A stretch of DNA of 64,000 nt from Duganella callida (GCF_004614165.1 NZ_SPVG01000023.1:41064-105063), one strand, 5' to 3'. Shown: positions 1-10,182, numbered from the stretch's first letter. The notes: a model not told the origin generated them from the letters alone. Numbers and translations are program-made.

Positions 1-510
1 AGTTTCGACATCTCGGCCGACCTGCAGGAACTGGCGCAGACCTCGGTGGCGGTGGTGTGTGCGGGCGTCAAGTCGATTCTCGACATCGGCCTGACGCTGG
101 AATACCTGGAGACGCACGGCGTACCGGTGATCAGCGTGGGTCAGCGCGGCTTCCCGGCCTTCTTCACGCGCGAGAGCGGCTTTAACGCCGACTTCCAGAT
201 CGATACGGCGGCCGAACAGGCGGCCTTCCTGCAGACCAAATGGGCGCTGGGCCTGAAGGGCGGCGTGGTGGTCAGCAATCCGGTGCCGGCGGCCGAGGCG
301 ATGCCGAAGGAAGAAATCGACCGCATCACTGAACAAGCCTTGCTGGAAGCGGATCAACAGGGCATCAGCGGCAAGCACGTGACGCCGTTCCTGCTCAGCC
401 GCATCAAGCAGCTGACCGGGGGCCGCAGCCTGGCGACCAACATCGCGCTGGTGAAGAACAATGCACGCTGCGGCGCCGCGCTGGCGGTGGCGATGCAATC
501 CACGCACTGA
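1..510 (+). CDS. psuG: Pseudouridine-5'-phosphate glycosidase, C-terminal part (5' end cut by window)
   Basis: Reversibly splits pseudouridine 5'-phosphate into uracil and ribose 5-phosphate in the cytoplasm, part of pseudouridine salvage. The frame is open from base 1 and gives 169 residues, about half of a typical 300-310 residue PsuG. The visible part begins SFDISADLQEL and includes CAGVKSILDIG, in which the lysine is, from family knowledge, the Schiff-base residue. The tail KNNARCGAALA is typical of the family. A LysR gene follows after 22 bases on the same strand and may be its regulator, but that is inference. The kinase partner psuK is not visible and could lie to the left. Confidence 0.9.
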   Translation, partial: SFDISADLQELAQTSVAVVCAGVKSILDIGLTLEYLETHGVPVISVGQRGFPAFFTRESGFNADFQIDTAAEQAAFLQTKWALGLKGGVVVSNPVPAAEAMPKEEIDRITEQALLEADQQGISGKHVTPFLLSRIKQLTGGRSLATNIALVKNNARCGAALAVAMQSTH

Positions 511-532
511 CGATCAACCAATCTCGCTTGCC

Positions 533-1441
533 ATGTCCATCGATCTGAAACAACTCAAGTACTTCCTCGCCGTCGCCGAAGAAAAAAGTTTCAGCCGCGC
601 GGCGGAGCGCCTGCACATCTCGCAGCCGCCGCTCAGCCAGCAGATCATGAAGCTGGAAAGCGAATTGGGCGTCAAACTGTTCGCCCGCACCACCCGCACC
701 TTCGAACTGACCGTGGCCGGCAAGGCGCTGATGGCCGAGGCCAACGAGCTGCTGGCCAAGATGCGCATGACCATCGACACCATCCGCCAGATCGACCGCG
801 GCGAAGTGGGGCGACTGCGCGTCGGCATTGTCGGCTCGGCGATGTGGGGGCCGATCCCCAGTCTGCTGGAAGAATTCCAGACCAAGTTCCCGCGTGTCAC
901 CTGGACCCTGCATGAACTGGGGCCGACGCTGCAATACGACGCGCTGCGCGCCAAGCAGATCGACGTCGGTTTCTGGCGCGAGCCCAAACTGGACGAGGAC
1001 GATCTCAAGACCGACAACCTGCGTCAGGAACTATGCTTCCGCGAAGACGTGTGCGTGGCGCTGAACGAGCATCATCCCTTGGCCAAACAGGACTCCATCG
1101 AACTGACCGACATCGCCGAAGAACCCATGCTGACACTGGCGCTCGACAAGTCCTCGTTCCCGCGCTACCTGATTCAATGCTGCGTGAAAGCCGGCTTTCA
1201 GCCGACCATCTTCCAGGAAGCGTCCGAACCGCAGACCATTCTGGCGATGGTGGGCGCCGGGCTGGGCGTGGCGCTGATGCCGGAAACGACCAGCCGCATC
1301 GGCTGGCCCGGCGTGGTGTTCGTGCCGATCCGCAGCAACCCGCCGTCGGCCAATCTCTACATCACCTACACCACCACCGACGACGCGCCCGTGGTGCGCG
1401 CCTTCCTGAATATCCTGAACCCGCCGGCGCGCGGCGATTGA
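533..1441 (+). CDS. LysR-family transcriptional regulator
   Basis: DNA-binding activator or repressor of 302 residues, the usual LysR length. Residues 1-65 form the winged helix-turn-helix (LKQLKYFLAVAEEKSFSRAAERLHISQPPLSQQI), followed by a linker helix and a periplasmic-binding-like effector domain. The ATG at 533 is chosen because the family begins with this MxxLKQLKYF pattern; upstream in-frame codons overlap the end of psuG. It lies 22 bases after psuG and is convergent with the next gene. The effector is unknown. The domain style (VGIVGSAMWG, GLGVALMP) resembles aromatic/dicarboxylate regulators, but this does not identify a ligand. Confidence 0.9.
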   Translation: MSIDLKQLKYFLAVAEEKSFSRAAERLHISQPPLSQQIMKLESELGVKLFARTTRTFELTVAGKALMAEANELLAKMRMTIDTIRQIDRGEVGRLRVGIVGSAMWGPIPSLLEEFQTKFPRVTWTLHELGPTLQYDALRAKQIDVGFWREPKLDEDDLKTDNLRQELCFREDVCVALNEHHPLAKQDSIELTDIAEEPMLTLALDKSSFPRYLIQCCVKAGFQPTIFQEASEPQTILAMVGAGLGVALMPETTSRIGWPGVVFVPIRSNPPSANLYITYTTTDDAPVVRAFLNILNPPARGD

Positions 1442-1442
1442 C

Positions 1443-2285
1443 TCAGCGGTCGAGGAAACCGATCAGCGAGGCGTTGAAGCTGGGCGCGTCCTGCCAGGGC
1501 GCGAAATGGCTGACGTCGCGCAGCAAGAGCAGGCGCGCGCCTGGGATGGTTGCCGCAAGGTGGGCAAAATAATCCGCGCCGATGAATTCATCGTGGTCGC
1601 CGCCGGCAATCGCCACTTGCGGTCCTTTGATCCCGGCCAGTTGAGCATCGCTGTAATGCGGCTCGTTCTTCTGCATGCTGCGCACGGCTGCGGTGAGTCG
1701 CTCGAAATCGGCCGGGCTGGCGACACGCTCGTATTGCGCCTGCAGGCGCGGACCGACCAGAGGCAGCACCGGAGACGGCGCCGGCGTCGCGCCCACGCTG
1801 GCATCCATGTTGGCGCCGAAGGCATATACCTTGCTCACACGCTCCGGATGCTTCATCGCCATGATCAGCGCGAGGATGGCGCCATCGCTCCAGCCGGCCA
1901 CTGCTGCCTTACGAAAATGCAGCCGGTCCATCACGGCCACCACGTCGGTTTCCATCAATTCGTAGGACAACGGCCGTTCGCCCAGCGTGCTGCGGCCATG
2001 GCCACGGCTGTCGATCAGGATCACCTGATGATGGCTGGCGAGCAGCGCCGGCACCTGGTTGCCCCATGTGAGGGCGCTGGCGCGGCCGCCGTGCAACAGG
2101 ATCACCGGCTGGCCCTCGCCGGCGACGGCATACCAGATGCTGGCGCCATCATGGTCGACGCGCCCCTCCCGCAATTGCGCCGGCAAGGGCTGCTCGGCCG
2201 GCAACGTTTCCCACACCGGGGTGGCGGCCAGGGCGGACGATAATGACAGTGCTGCCGCAAGCAGCGTAGCGACGAAAGATTTCAT
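1443..2285 (-). CDS. Secreted alpha/beta hydrolase
   Basis: 280-residue hydrolase with an N-terminal signal peptide (MKSFVATLLAAALSLSSALA, residues 1-20), so probably periplasmic or exported. Fold marks are the oxyanion HGG near residue 65, the nucleophile elbow GWSDGA (Ser133), a likely acid at Asp230 or Asp232 in GGDHDEF, and His260 in DVSHFAP. The substrate cannot be read from sequence; esterase/lipase-like or lactonase are possible. The ATG at 2285 is preferred over one 27 bases upstream because the signal peptide begins there. It is 37 bases downstream of pcp on the same strand and may be last in the DUF969-DUF979-pcp transcript. Its 3' end almost touches the LysR gene tail to tail. Confidence 0.85.
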   Translation of the reverse strand: MKSFVATLLAAALSLSSALAATPVWETLPAEQPLPAQLREGRVDHDGASIWYAVAGEGQPVILLHGGRASALTWGNQVPALLASHHQVILIDSRGHGRSTLGERPLSYELMETDVVAVMDRLHFRKAAVAGWSDGAILALIMAMKHPERVSKVYAFGANMDASVGATPAPSPVLPLVGPRLQAQYERVASPADFERLTAAVRSMQKNEPHYSDAQLAGIKGPQVAIAGGDHDEFIGADYFAHLAATIPGARLLLLRDVSHFAPWQDAPSFNASLIGFLDR

Positions 2286-2322
2286 GGCGCCTTCTGAAAA
2301 ACGGAAAGGCACGTATTCTAAA

Positions 2323-2973
2323 CTAGTGCGTCAGACCGCCCGCTTCGCGCATGTCGACCGTGTGCGCGAGCGTGGTGCGGACGGCGATGCGCAAGCCTTC
2401 GACCATGTCTTCCAGCTTCATGCTGGCGGTGCCAGGATGGCGCGCCGCCTGCTCGGGCAGATACGGAATGTGAATGAAGCCGGCGCGCATGGTGGTGCCC
2501 CATTCGTGCGTCTGATGCATCAGGCCATAGAACACGTGGTTGCAGACGAAGGTGCCGGCACTCTGCGACACCGACGACGGCAGGCCCGCCTCGCGCAGCT
2601 CGTGCACGATGGCCTTGATCGGCAAGGTGGAGAAGTAGGCGGCCGGGCCGCCGTTGACGATGGGCTGGTCCACCACCTGGCGCTGGTGGTTGTCGGGAAT
2701 CGGCGCGTCATCGATATTGATGGCGATGCGCTCCACCGACAGATCGACGCGGCCGCCAGCCTGGCCGACCGCGATCACGATACTCGGCTGCAGTTCTTCC
2801 ACAGCCTGATGCAATACTTTTAACGAACGTCCGAACACGCAAGGCAGCTGCCGCGCATGCACCACGAATTCACCTTCGTGCCAGCCATCCAGCTGGCGTA
2901 CCGCTTCCCATGAGGGATTGATCAATTCCTTGTTAAAAGGCTCAAAGCCCGTTAACAATATTATCTTTTTCAT
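2323..2973 (-). CDS. pcp: Pyrrolidone-carboxylate peptidase (pyroglutamyl peptidase I)
   Basis: Cytoplasmic cysteine peptidase of family C15 that removes N-terminal pyroglutamate (5-oxoproline) from peptides. The 216-residue length is normal. The start LLTGFEPF is diagnostic, and the catalytic triad is visible as Glu81 (SVERIAIN), Cys144 ([11 protein letters not shown]) and His168 ([11 protein letters not shown]). It lies 33 bases after the DUF979 gene on the minus strand. The DUF969-DUF979-pcp grouping recurs in many bacteria and suggests that the two membrane proteins handle 5-oxoproline or pyroglutamyl peptides. The sequence shows no irregularity. Confidence 0.95.
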   Translation of the reverse strand: MKKIILLTGFEPFNKELINPSWEAVRQLDGWHEGEFVVHARQLPCVFGRSLKVLHQAVEELQPSIVIAVGQAGGRVDLSVERIAINIDDAPIPDNHQRQVVDQPIVNGGPAAYFSTLPIKAIVHELREAGLPSSVSQSAGTFVCNHVFYGLMHQTHEWGTTMRAGFIHIPYLPEQAARHPGTASMKLEDMVEGLRIAVRTTLAHTVDMREAGGLTH

Positions 2974-3006
2974 TACCTACTCCGGTCATGCTAGTGCCGA
3001 AGCGTC

Positions 3007-3963
3007 TCACATATTCATCAAAAAATAAAGCAGCGCGATATTGACTAGCAAAAGCGGCAATGCTGTCGGAATCTGCATTTTCACGACCGCATTCTTGTCC
3101 GGCAGCTCCAGCAGCGCGGCCGGCACGATGTTGAAATTGGCGGCCATCGGCGTCATCAGGGTACCGCAGTAAGCGCTGAACATGCCGATCGCCGCCATCA
3201 CCGCCGGGTTGGCGTGGTACACGCCGACCAGCACCGGTATGCCGACACCGCCGGCGATCACCGGGAAGGCAGCAAAGCCATTGCCCATGATGATGGTGAA
3301 CAGCGCCATGCCGACGCAATACACGGCCACTGCCACCAGCCGCACGTCCATGTTGATGTAGGAAGTGACCACGTGCGCCACCGCCTTGCCCATGCCGGCT
3401 TCGGTGAAGAGCAGGCCCAGCACCGCCAGCATGTGCGGCAGCACCACTGCCCAGCCCAGGTGATCGATCAGCCGGCGCGACTCGCGCATCGCCTGCAACG
3501 GCGAGGAGCGCGTCAGCCAGCAGGCGGTGGCCACCGCGAACAGCGAACCGATGCCGAGGCTGACCAGCGTCAGGTTCTTCGGATCGAGCAGGAACAGGCC
3601 GTCCAACTTGACGTCCTTGAACGCGGTCGAGCCGATCACGGTGGTGATCGGGATCAGCAGCGCCGGGATCAGCAGCTTGTGGCCGAGACGCTGTGCGCTG
3701 GCGCGGCGCTCTTCCGGCGAGCGGTCGCCGTAGCGGCCAAGCGTGACGCCACCGAAGCCGGCGATCAGCGCCATCAGCACCATTGTGGCACCGGCCGTCA
3801 TCGGCGGCAGCGCATCGCCGGCCAGGTAGATCAGCGCGTAAAGGGCCCAGAACAAGGCGCTGCTGTAGCGCCTGGGATTATGGCGGTCGCGCAACGCCAT
3901 CCAGGCCACCATCAGCAGGATCGCGCCCAGCACGTAAAAGAAGAAGTCCAGCGTGACGATCAT
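3007..3963 (-). CDS. DUF979 integral membrane protein (putative transporter subunit)
   Basis: 318 residues, almost wholly hydrophobic, with about nine to ten predicted membrane segments. The opening FFFYVLGAILLMVAWMALRDRHNPRRY and the later GNGFAAFPVIAGGVGIPVLV match the DUF979 family as I know it. The ATG at 3963 overlaps the DUF969 stop in an ATGA, so the two are probably translationally coupled and form one complex. Linkage to pcp favours a role in 5-oxoproline uptake; this is a genomic-context prediction, not shown here. The open frame continues upstream through the DUF969 gene without meaning. Confidence 0.85.
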   Translation of the reverse strand: MIVTLDFFFYVLGAILLMVAWMALRDRHNPRRYSSALFWALYALIYLAGDALPPMTAGATMVLMALIAGFGGVTLGRYGDRSPEERRASAQRLGHKLLIPALLIPITTVIGSTAFKDVKLDGLFLLDPKNLTLVSLGIGSLFAVATACWLTRSSPLQAMRESRRLIDHLGWAVVLPHMLAVLGLLFTEAGMGKAVAHVVTSYINMDVRLVAVAVYCVGMALFTIIMGNGFAAFPVIAGGVGIPVLVGVYHANPAVMAAIGMFSAYCGTLMTPMAANFNIVPAALLELPDKNAVVKMQIPTALPLLLVNIALLYFLMNM

Positions 3964-4652
3964 GGCGCGCTCCCGACGCTGCGGGCGATCTGCGCGTCGA
4001 AGCGGTACAGCCGCCAGGAGTGGATCATGAAAGCGCAGAGAGAAGTCGGGATACCCCACAGCGCCATGTGCAGCGGATCGACATCCAGCCCCTCGCCGCG
4101 CAGGATGGTCTGCATCAGCACGATCGCGCCGAAGGCCACGAACACGTCCTCGCCGAAGAACAGGCCGACGTTGTCGGTGGCGGCGGCCATGGCGCGGATG
4201 CGGTGGCGCATGGCCAGCGGCAGGTCCGGGTAGCGCACTTCGGCGGCGCCCTCGGCCATGGGCGCGATCAGCGGACGCACCATGTTCGGATGGCCGCCGA
4301 TGCTGGTCAGGCCGAAGGCGGCGGCGATCTCGCGGATGGCCAGGTAGACGATCAGCAGGCGGCCGGTGGTGGCCGAGCGGATGCGCGCGATCGAGGCCTG
4401 CGCATGCTCCTTCAAGCCGTGCCGCTCCAGCAGGCCGATGGCGGCGATCGGCAACAGCAGGATCATCGGCAGATTGCGGGTCTTGATGAAGGCCGTGCCC
4501 AGCGTCGCCAGCAGGTGCTCGACCGGCATGGCGGCGGCGATGCCGGTGACGAAACAGGCGGCGATCACCACCAGCACCGGATGCGCACGCAGCGCAAAGC
4601 CCAACACGATAACGGCCACGCCCAGCAGCGGCCACAGATTGATGTGCTCCAA
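3960..4652 (-). CDS. DUF969 integral membrane protein (putative transporter subunit)
   Basis: About 230 residues, starting LEHINLWPLLGVAVIVLGF, with several hydrophobic segments and the family-like LTSIGGHPNMVRPLIAPMAEG. The start is placed at TTG 4652 for two reasons. GGGGAG stands six bases before it on the minus strand. A longer reading from 4703 would run through the hairpin terminator at 4665-4697. DUF969 proteins are found next to DUF979 and pcp, and the pair is a suspected 5-oxoproline carrier. The 3' end overlaps DUF979 by four bases. The function remains inferred. Confidence 0.85.
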   Translation of the reverse strand: MEHINLWPLLGVAVIVLGFALRAHPVLVVIAACFVTGIAAAMPVEHLLATLGTAFIKTRNLPMILLLPIAAIGLLERHGLKEHAQASIARIRSATTGRLLIVYLAIREIAAAFGLTSIGGHPNMVRPLIAPMAEGAAEVRYPDLPLAMRHRIRAMAAATDNVGLFFGEDVFVAFGAIVLMQTILRGEGLDVDPLHMALWGIPTSLCAFMIHSWRLYRFDAQIARSVGSAP

Positions 4653-4664
4653 ATCCTGCTCCCC

Positions 4665-4697
4665 AATAAAAAAATCCCCGCGATGTGCGGGGATTTT
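4665..4697 (-). terminator. Intrinsic terminator after the first TonB receptor gene
   Basis: Arms AAAATCCCCGC (4671-4681) and GCGGGGATTTT (4687-4697) pair perfectly over 11 bp with a 5-base loop. Read on the minus strand, a T-rich run follows. It sits 19 bases after the receptor stop and only 12 bases before the TTG start of the DUF969 gene, so it could also set how much receptor transcript reads into the pcp group. Confidence 0.85.
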
Positions 4698-4715
4698 AAC
4701 CAAACCAGGACTGCC

Positions 4716-7055
4716 TTAGAAGTTGTACTTGAAGGTCGCGCCGTAGGTGCGCGGCTCGTTCAGCATACCGGTCAGGTTGTCGAAGTCGATGGCGCCGATG
4801 ATCACGCGCTTGTCGGTGATGTTGCGGCCGTAGGCTGCCACTTCATACTTGCCGTCGCCCCACTTGTAACCGGCGCGCACGCCGCCTTCGGTGAGCGGCT
4901 TGGCCTTGTACTCAGGCGCTTCGTACAGGAAGAAGTTATAGCTGCTGCGGTAGGTCCAGTCGGTGTAGGCATAGAATTCGCCGTTGCCGATTTCGGTGCT
5001 GTACTTCAGCGTGAAGTTGAACTGGTTCTTCGGCGCGCGTGGCAGCGGGTTGCCGTTGATGCGCGAGGTGCCGGCGAACGGACCGGCCGGATTGGTCGGG
5101 GTGCAACCGCTGGCGGCGTTGTTGGTCACGTTGCCGCAGTACTGCACGAACAGGTTCGGATCCTTGATCTCGGTGTCGTTGTAGCTGTAACCGACGGTGC
5201 CGCTGAAGCCGTAGCCCAGGTTGGCCTGCAGGTCCAGTTCCACGCCCTGGCCGATCACCTTCTCGGCGTTGATCAGCTGGTTCATGTTGACGTTGCCGCT
5301 GCCGGCAGTCAGCTGTTTGTCCTTGACGCGGTAGCGGAAGATCGACGCGCTCAGACGCGCGCGCTTGTCGAACAGGTCCTGCTTGACGCCGGCTTCGAAC
5401 GACAGCGCCTTCTCGGCGTTGGCTTGCGACGGCAGGTCGCCCAGGCCGTTCAGACGACCCTGCATGGACGGCGCACGGTAGCCGGTCGCCGCGCGGGCGA
5501 ACAGGTTGGTGTTCTTGTCCAGCTCATAGGTGCCGCTCAGGTCCCAGCTCAGGTTGTTCGAATCGCTGTGCAGGTCGTGGGTGGCGGTGGTCAGGGTGGT
5601 CGAGCCGGTCGGATAGTCCACGCGCGAGGCGGTGAAGTCCTTCTTGTCGTTGGTGTAGCGCAGGCCGCCGCGTACTTTCAGCTTGTCCGACACGGTGTAG
5701 TTCAGGGAGCCGAAGGCCGCCCAGGACTTGGTCTTCTGGTACTGGATCGCGTAAGGAATGTTCTGCGGATTACCCGGCGCGAACGAGTTGAAGCTGATCG
5801 AATCGATCTGGATGTTCTCGTCGAAGAAGTACAGGCCGCCGATCCACTGCAGCGGGCCGCTGTAGTTCGACTCGGCGCGGAACTCTTGCGAGAACTGCTT
5901 GTGATTCGGCAGCAGGTCGGCGGTCTCGACCGGGAACGGGATGTAGCCCGGGCCCGATGGCGGCGCGAACACGGCGCCATAGCCGCCGTCGACGTCGGCG
6001 CGGCTGTTGAACTTCAGCGTTTCATAGCCGGTGATCGAGTGCAGCGTGATGTCGTTCAGGTTGTACTTCAGGCGGATGTTGCCGCCCTTGTTTTCCAGAC
6101 GCTGGTAGTTGACGCCGTCGGTCGGGTAGGAATCGTAGTCGAAGCCCGGCACCAGGTTGTTGGTGCCCTTCTGGATGATGTTGGCGCGGAACAGGGTCGC
6201 GGTGCCGTGGTAATTACGCTCGTGGTAGTTGAACAGCGCGTCGAAATCCTTGTTCGGACGTACCAGCGCCTGCAGGCGGAAGGCGTTGTCGGCGTAGCCT
6301 TCGAAGTCCTGGGTGGCGGTGTTCGGATTCGGGTTGGTGTTGTGCACGCGGTCGCCGCGGTGCTGGCTGGTGCCGGAGAAGCGCAGCGCCACAGTGTCGC
6401 TGACCGGGATGTTGAACACGCCTTCGGCGGTCTTGGCCGAGTAGTTGCCCAGGCCCAGTTGCAGATAGCCTTCGGTCTTGAACACCGGCTTGGCCGAGTC
6501 GAACTTGATCACGCCGGCCGGCGAGTTACGGCCGAACAGGGTGCCCTGCGGACCGCGCAGCACTTCCACCTGCTCGACGTCGAACACCGGGAAGCCCTTC
6601 AGCATGGCGTTTTCCTGCACCACGTCGTCCATCACGTAGCCGACCGGCTGCGAGGCGTTGAGGTCGAAGTCGGTGTTGCCCAGGCCGCGGATGTAGAAGC
6701 GCGGGAAGGTGCGGCCGTAGTCGGACTCGACGTTGACCGATGGCGAACGGCCGGCCAGGAAGCGGATGTCAGCCGCGCCCGAGGTCAGCACGTCCAGCTT
6801 GTCGCCCTTGAGCGTGGCGATGGACATCGGCACGTCCTTGATGTTTTCCGCACGGCGTTGCGCGGTCACGATCACGGTTTCCAGCTGATCCTTGTTGGCG
6901 GCGAACGGCGCGCCGCCGCCCTCCTGTCCGTCGGCTGCTGCCGGCTGGGCGGACGCCTCAGCTTCGGTGGCCATGGCCGCGTGCAGCGGGAAGGCGCTTG
7001 CGACGGCCAGGGCGATCAGCGATCGCGCTGCGAAACCACTACGGTGTTTGCTCAT
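4716..7055 (-). CDS. TonB-dependent outer-membrane receptor
   Basis: 779-residue ligand-gated outer-membrane transporter. It has a signal peptide (about residues 1-29, ending HAAMA), a TonB-box-like ETVIVTAQRR, and a plug domain with VEVLRGPQGTLFGRNSPAGVIKF. A long 22-strand-type barrel ends in the terminal aromatic signal ATFKYNF. The start at ATG 7055 is chosen over an in-frame codon at 7166 because the signal peptide begins there with AGGGAGCA upstream. The barrel style resembles sphingomonad/oxalobacterial receptors of unknown ligand rather than a known siderophore receptor. Its neighbours (pcp group downstream, nucleoside importer upstream) suggest peptide or nucleoside ligands, but neither is demonstrated. 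Confidence 0.9.
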   Translation of the reverse strand: MSKHRSGFAARSLIALAVASAFPLHAAMATEAEASAQPAAADGQEGGGAPFAANKDQLETVIVTAQRRAENIKDVPMSIATLKGDKLDVLTSGAADIRFLAGRSPSVNVESDYGRTFPRFYIRGLGNTDFDLNASQPVGYVMDDVVQENAMLKGFPVFDVEQVEVLRGPQGTLFGRNSPAGVIKFDSAKPVFKTEGYLQLGLGNYSAKTAEGVFNIPVSDTVALRFSGTSQHRGDRVHNTNPNPNTATQDFEGYADNAFRLQALVRPNKDFDALFNYHERNYHGTATLFRANIIQKGTNNLVPGFDYDSYPTDGVNYQRLENKGGNIRLKYNLNDITLHSITGYETLKFNSRADVDGGYGAVFAPPSGPGYIPFPVETADLLPNHKQFSQEFRAESNYSGPLQWIGGLYFFDENIQIDSISFNSFAPGNPQNIPYAIQYQKTKSWAAFGSLNYTVSDKLKVRGGLRYTNDKKDFTASRVDYPTGSTTLTTATHDLHSDSNNLSWDLSGTYELDKNTNLFARAATGYRAPSMQGRLNGLGDLPSQANAEKALSFEAGVKQDLFDKRARLSASIFRYRVKDKQLTAGSGNVNMNQLINAEKVIGQGVELDLQANLGYGFSGTVGYSYNDTEIKDPNLFVQYCGNVTNNAASGCTPTNPAGPFAGTSRINGNPLPRAPKNQFNFTLKYSTEIGNGEFYAYTDWTYRSSYNFFLYEAPEYKAKPLTEGGVRAGYKWGDGKYEVAAYGRNITDKRVIIGAIDFDNLTGMLNEPRTYGATFKYNF

Positions 7056-7356
7056 GAGTCTTGCTCCCTTGATGTGTAATCCGATTATTTTTTCTTGATA
7101 AATGTGTATCGAGTCTGCTGGTTTGCACATATCGATATACAAATTACCAAGCATGCTAGCACGCAAAAAAATTAACCGAAACTCACAGTTGGCAAGTCTT
7201 CATTCATATCGGTTTTGTATAAATAGCCAAGAAAAATCGAATTTGTCGTACATATCCGCGCTGATGCATAGTAGTGTGCTGCCCTGGACGCGCGGCGCAC
7301 GGCCGCTTTGGCTATGAAACCGCAGGAAAATGCGGCAGCCCGGCGGCGGCGAAATC

Positions 7357-7372
7357 TTGTCCGAACGGACAA
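7357..7372. promoter_or_regulatory. Palindromic candidate operator
   Basis: TTGTCCG and CGGACAA form a perfect 7+7 inverted repeat separated by AA. It lies about 210 bases before the BMP gene in a divergent intergenic region and has no T-run to make it a terminator. Such a compact dyad fits a dimeric regulator; the protein is unknown. Confidence 0.45.
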
Positions 7373-7528
7373 AAAAGCAACACGATAAACATTTAAAATT
7401 CGGCGGCCGCTGTTGTTGCGTTGCGACATACATGCAAAGTTGAGAATTGATAGAGCGGCAATCAGTTAGCAAGTTGCCAGCGCTTAACGCGTGAAATCAG
7501 GGATTTAGCTTAAGAAAGCGGCACGGAA

Positions 7529-7557
7529 TTACATGTTTCGGCCAATAAAAATATACA
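7529..7557 (+). promoter_or_regulatory. Candidate sigma-70-type promoter for the nucleoside importer operon
   Basis: TTACAT (7529-7534) and TATACA (7552-7557) are 17 bases apart, about 25 bases before the ATG at 7583. A CAGGAG ribosome-binding site precedes that ATG. Match to consensus is partial, so this is a prediction only. Confidence 0.4.
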
Positions 7558-7582
7558 ATAACGATCTTCCAGGAGCCTATTC

Positions 7583-8578
7583 ATGAAACTTTCACAACTT
7601 AGTTTGACGGTTGCAGCACTGTGTGTGGCTGCCAGCGCGTCCGCGGCTGACCCTAAGCTGGGCATCGTGTATGACGCGGGCGGCAAGTTCGACAAGTCGT
7701 TTAACCAGTCCGCTTTTGAAGGCGCCTCGCGCTTCAAGAAGGAAACCAATATCAATTTCATCGAGGTGCAAGCCTCCAGCGATACCCAGGCCGAGCAGGT
7801 GTTGCGCGGCCTCGCGCGCAAGAACCTGGACCTGATCGCATCGATCGGCTTCGCCCAGCAGGCTGCCGTGCAGAAGGTCGCCAAGGAATTCCCCAAAGTC
7901 CGCTTCGTGCTGATCGACGGCGTGGCGCAGGGTCCGAACATCGAATCGATCACCTTCAAGGAAGAGGAAGGCTCGTACCTGGCCGGCGTGGCCGCCGCCA
8001 TGGCGTCCAAGTCGAAGAAGATCGGCTTCATCGGCGGCGTCGACATCCCGCTGATCCGCACCTTCTCGTGCGGCTACGCGCAGGGCGCCAAGGCCGTGAA
8101 TGGCAAGATCGACGTCACCGCCAACATGGTGGGCACCAGCGCGCAAGCCTGGAACGATCCGGCCAAGGGCGGCGAACTGGCGCGCTCGCAATTCGACCGC
8201 GGCGTCGACGTGGTGTTCGCCGTGGCCGGCGGTTCGGGCCTGGGCACGCTGCAGACGGCCAAGGAAAAAGGCAAGCTGGCGATCGGCGTCGACTCCAACC
8301 AGAACGGCCTGTATCCGGGCACCATCCTGACTTCCATGGTCAAGCACGTGGACATGGCCGTGTATGACGCCTTCATGCAGATGAAGAACGGCACCTGGAA
8401 GGCGGGCGTGTATTCGAAGGGCCTGAAGGAAGGCGGCGTCGATTGGGCGCTGGATGAGAACAACCGCAAGCTGATCACGCCGGAGATCGAGAAGCGCGTC
8501 ATGGGCGCGCGCAAGGACATCATCGACGGCAAGGTCAAAGTGATTGATATCCGTTCGGGCGCGGCCTGCCCGGTATAA
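7583..8578 (+). CDS. BMP-family ABC transporter substrate-binding protein (nucleoside uptake)
   Basis: 331-residue periplasmic binding protein of the BMP/PnrA/Med family, which binds purine or other nucleosides for ABC import. The signal peptide covers about residues 1-21 and ends ASASA|AD. The mature protein starts KLGIVYDAGGKFDKSFN, the classic BMP opening; the GVDSNQNG segment is also typical. It is the first gene of a four-gene plus-strand operon with one ATPase and two permeases. A strong hairpin follows its stop, so it may be made in excess over the membrane parts, as is common for binding proteins. The ligand class is inferred from the family. Confidence 0.93.
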   Translation: MKLSQLSLTVAALCVAASASAADPKLGIVYDAGGKFDKSFNQSAFEGASRFKKETNINFIEVQASSDTQAEQVLRGLARKNLDLIASIGFAQQAAVQKVAKEFPKVRFVLIDGVAQGPNIESITFKEEEGSYLAGVAAAMASKSKKIGFIGGVDIPLIRTFSCGYAQGAKAVNGKIDVTANMVGTSAQAWNDPAKGGELARSQFDRGVDVVFAVAGGSGLGTLQTAKEKGKLAIGVDSNQNGLYPGTILTSMVKHVDMAVYDAFMQMKNGTWKAGVYSKGLKEGGVDWALDENNRKLITPEIEKRVMGARKDIIDGKVKVIDIRSGAACPV

Positions 8579-8596
8579 AACTTGTTTGACATAGAG

Positions 8597-8632
8597 CGCG
8601 CCGCCGGGGGGCATACCCCGGCGGCGCGTTTT
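8597..8632 (+). terminator. Hairpin with T-run between binding-protein and ATPase genes (likely attenuator)
   Basis: Perfect 13-bp GC-rich stem: CGCGCCGCCGGGG at 8597-8609 pairs with 8616-8628, with a 6-base loop, and is followed by TTTT. It lies inside an operon, so partial termination or 3'-end protection of the binding-protein mRNA is more likely than full termination. Confidence 0.8.
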
Positions 8633-8652
8633 ACTTAACTGAAAACGATCCT

Positions 8653-10178
<1,526 letters not shown>

Positions 10179-10182
<4 letters not shown>

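Larger units (their letters stand above)
7056..7582. other. Intergenic region between divergent TonB receptor and nucleoside importer (527 bp)
   Basis: AT-richer than its flanks, with no convincing gene. It should hold the divergent promoters. The features seen are the TTGTCCG/CGGACAA palindrome at 7357-7372 and a promoter-like pair just before the BMP gene, both listed separately. The remainder shows only short stop-broken frames. Confidence 0.7.

Noticed and set aside
46-510. A short 154-residue gene starting at GTG 46
   Set aside because: The frame is open from base 1 and the upstream residues continue the PsuG family sequence, so the gene is cut by the window edge rather than starting inside.
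3007-4635. Reading the DUF979 gene as a 542-residue protein
   Set aside because: The extra N-terminus is an off-frame reading of the DUF969 gene; the DUF979 family start and the ATGA overlap fix the start at 3963.
4020-7079. A 1019-codon open frame on the plus strand
   Set aside because: It lies opposite the TonB receptor and DUF969 genes, has a repetitive Val/Arg/Gln/Gly composition and no ribosome-binding site.
7102-7472. Several 60-90 codon frames in the divergent spacer
   Set aside because: They overlap one another on both strands, lack ribosome-binding sites and show no coding bias.
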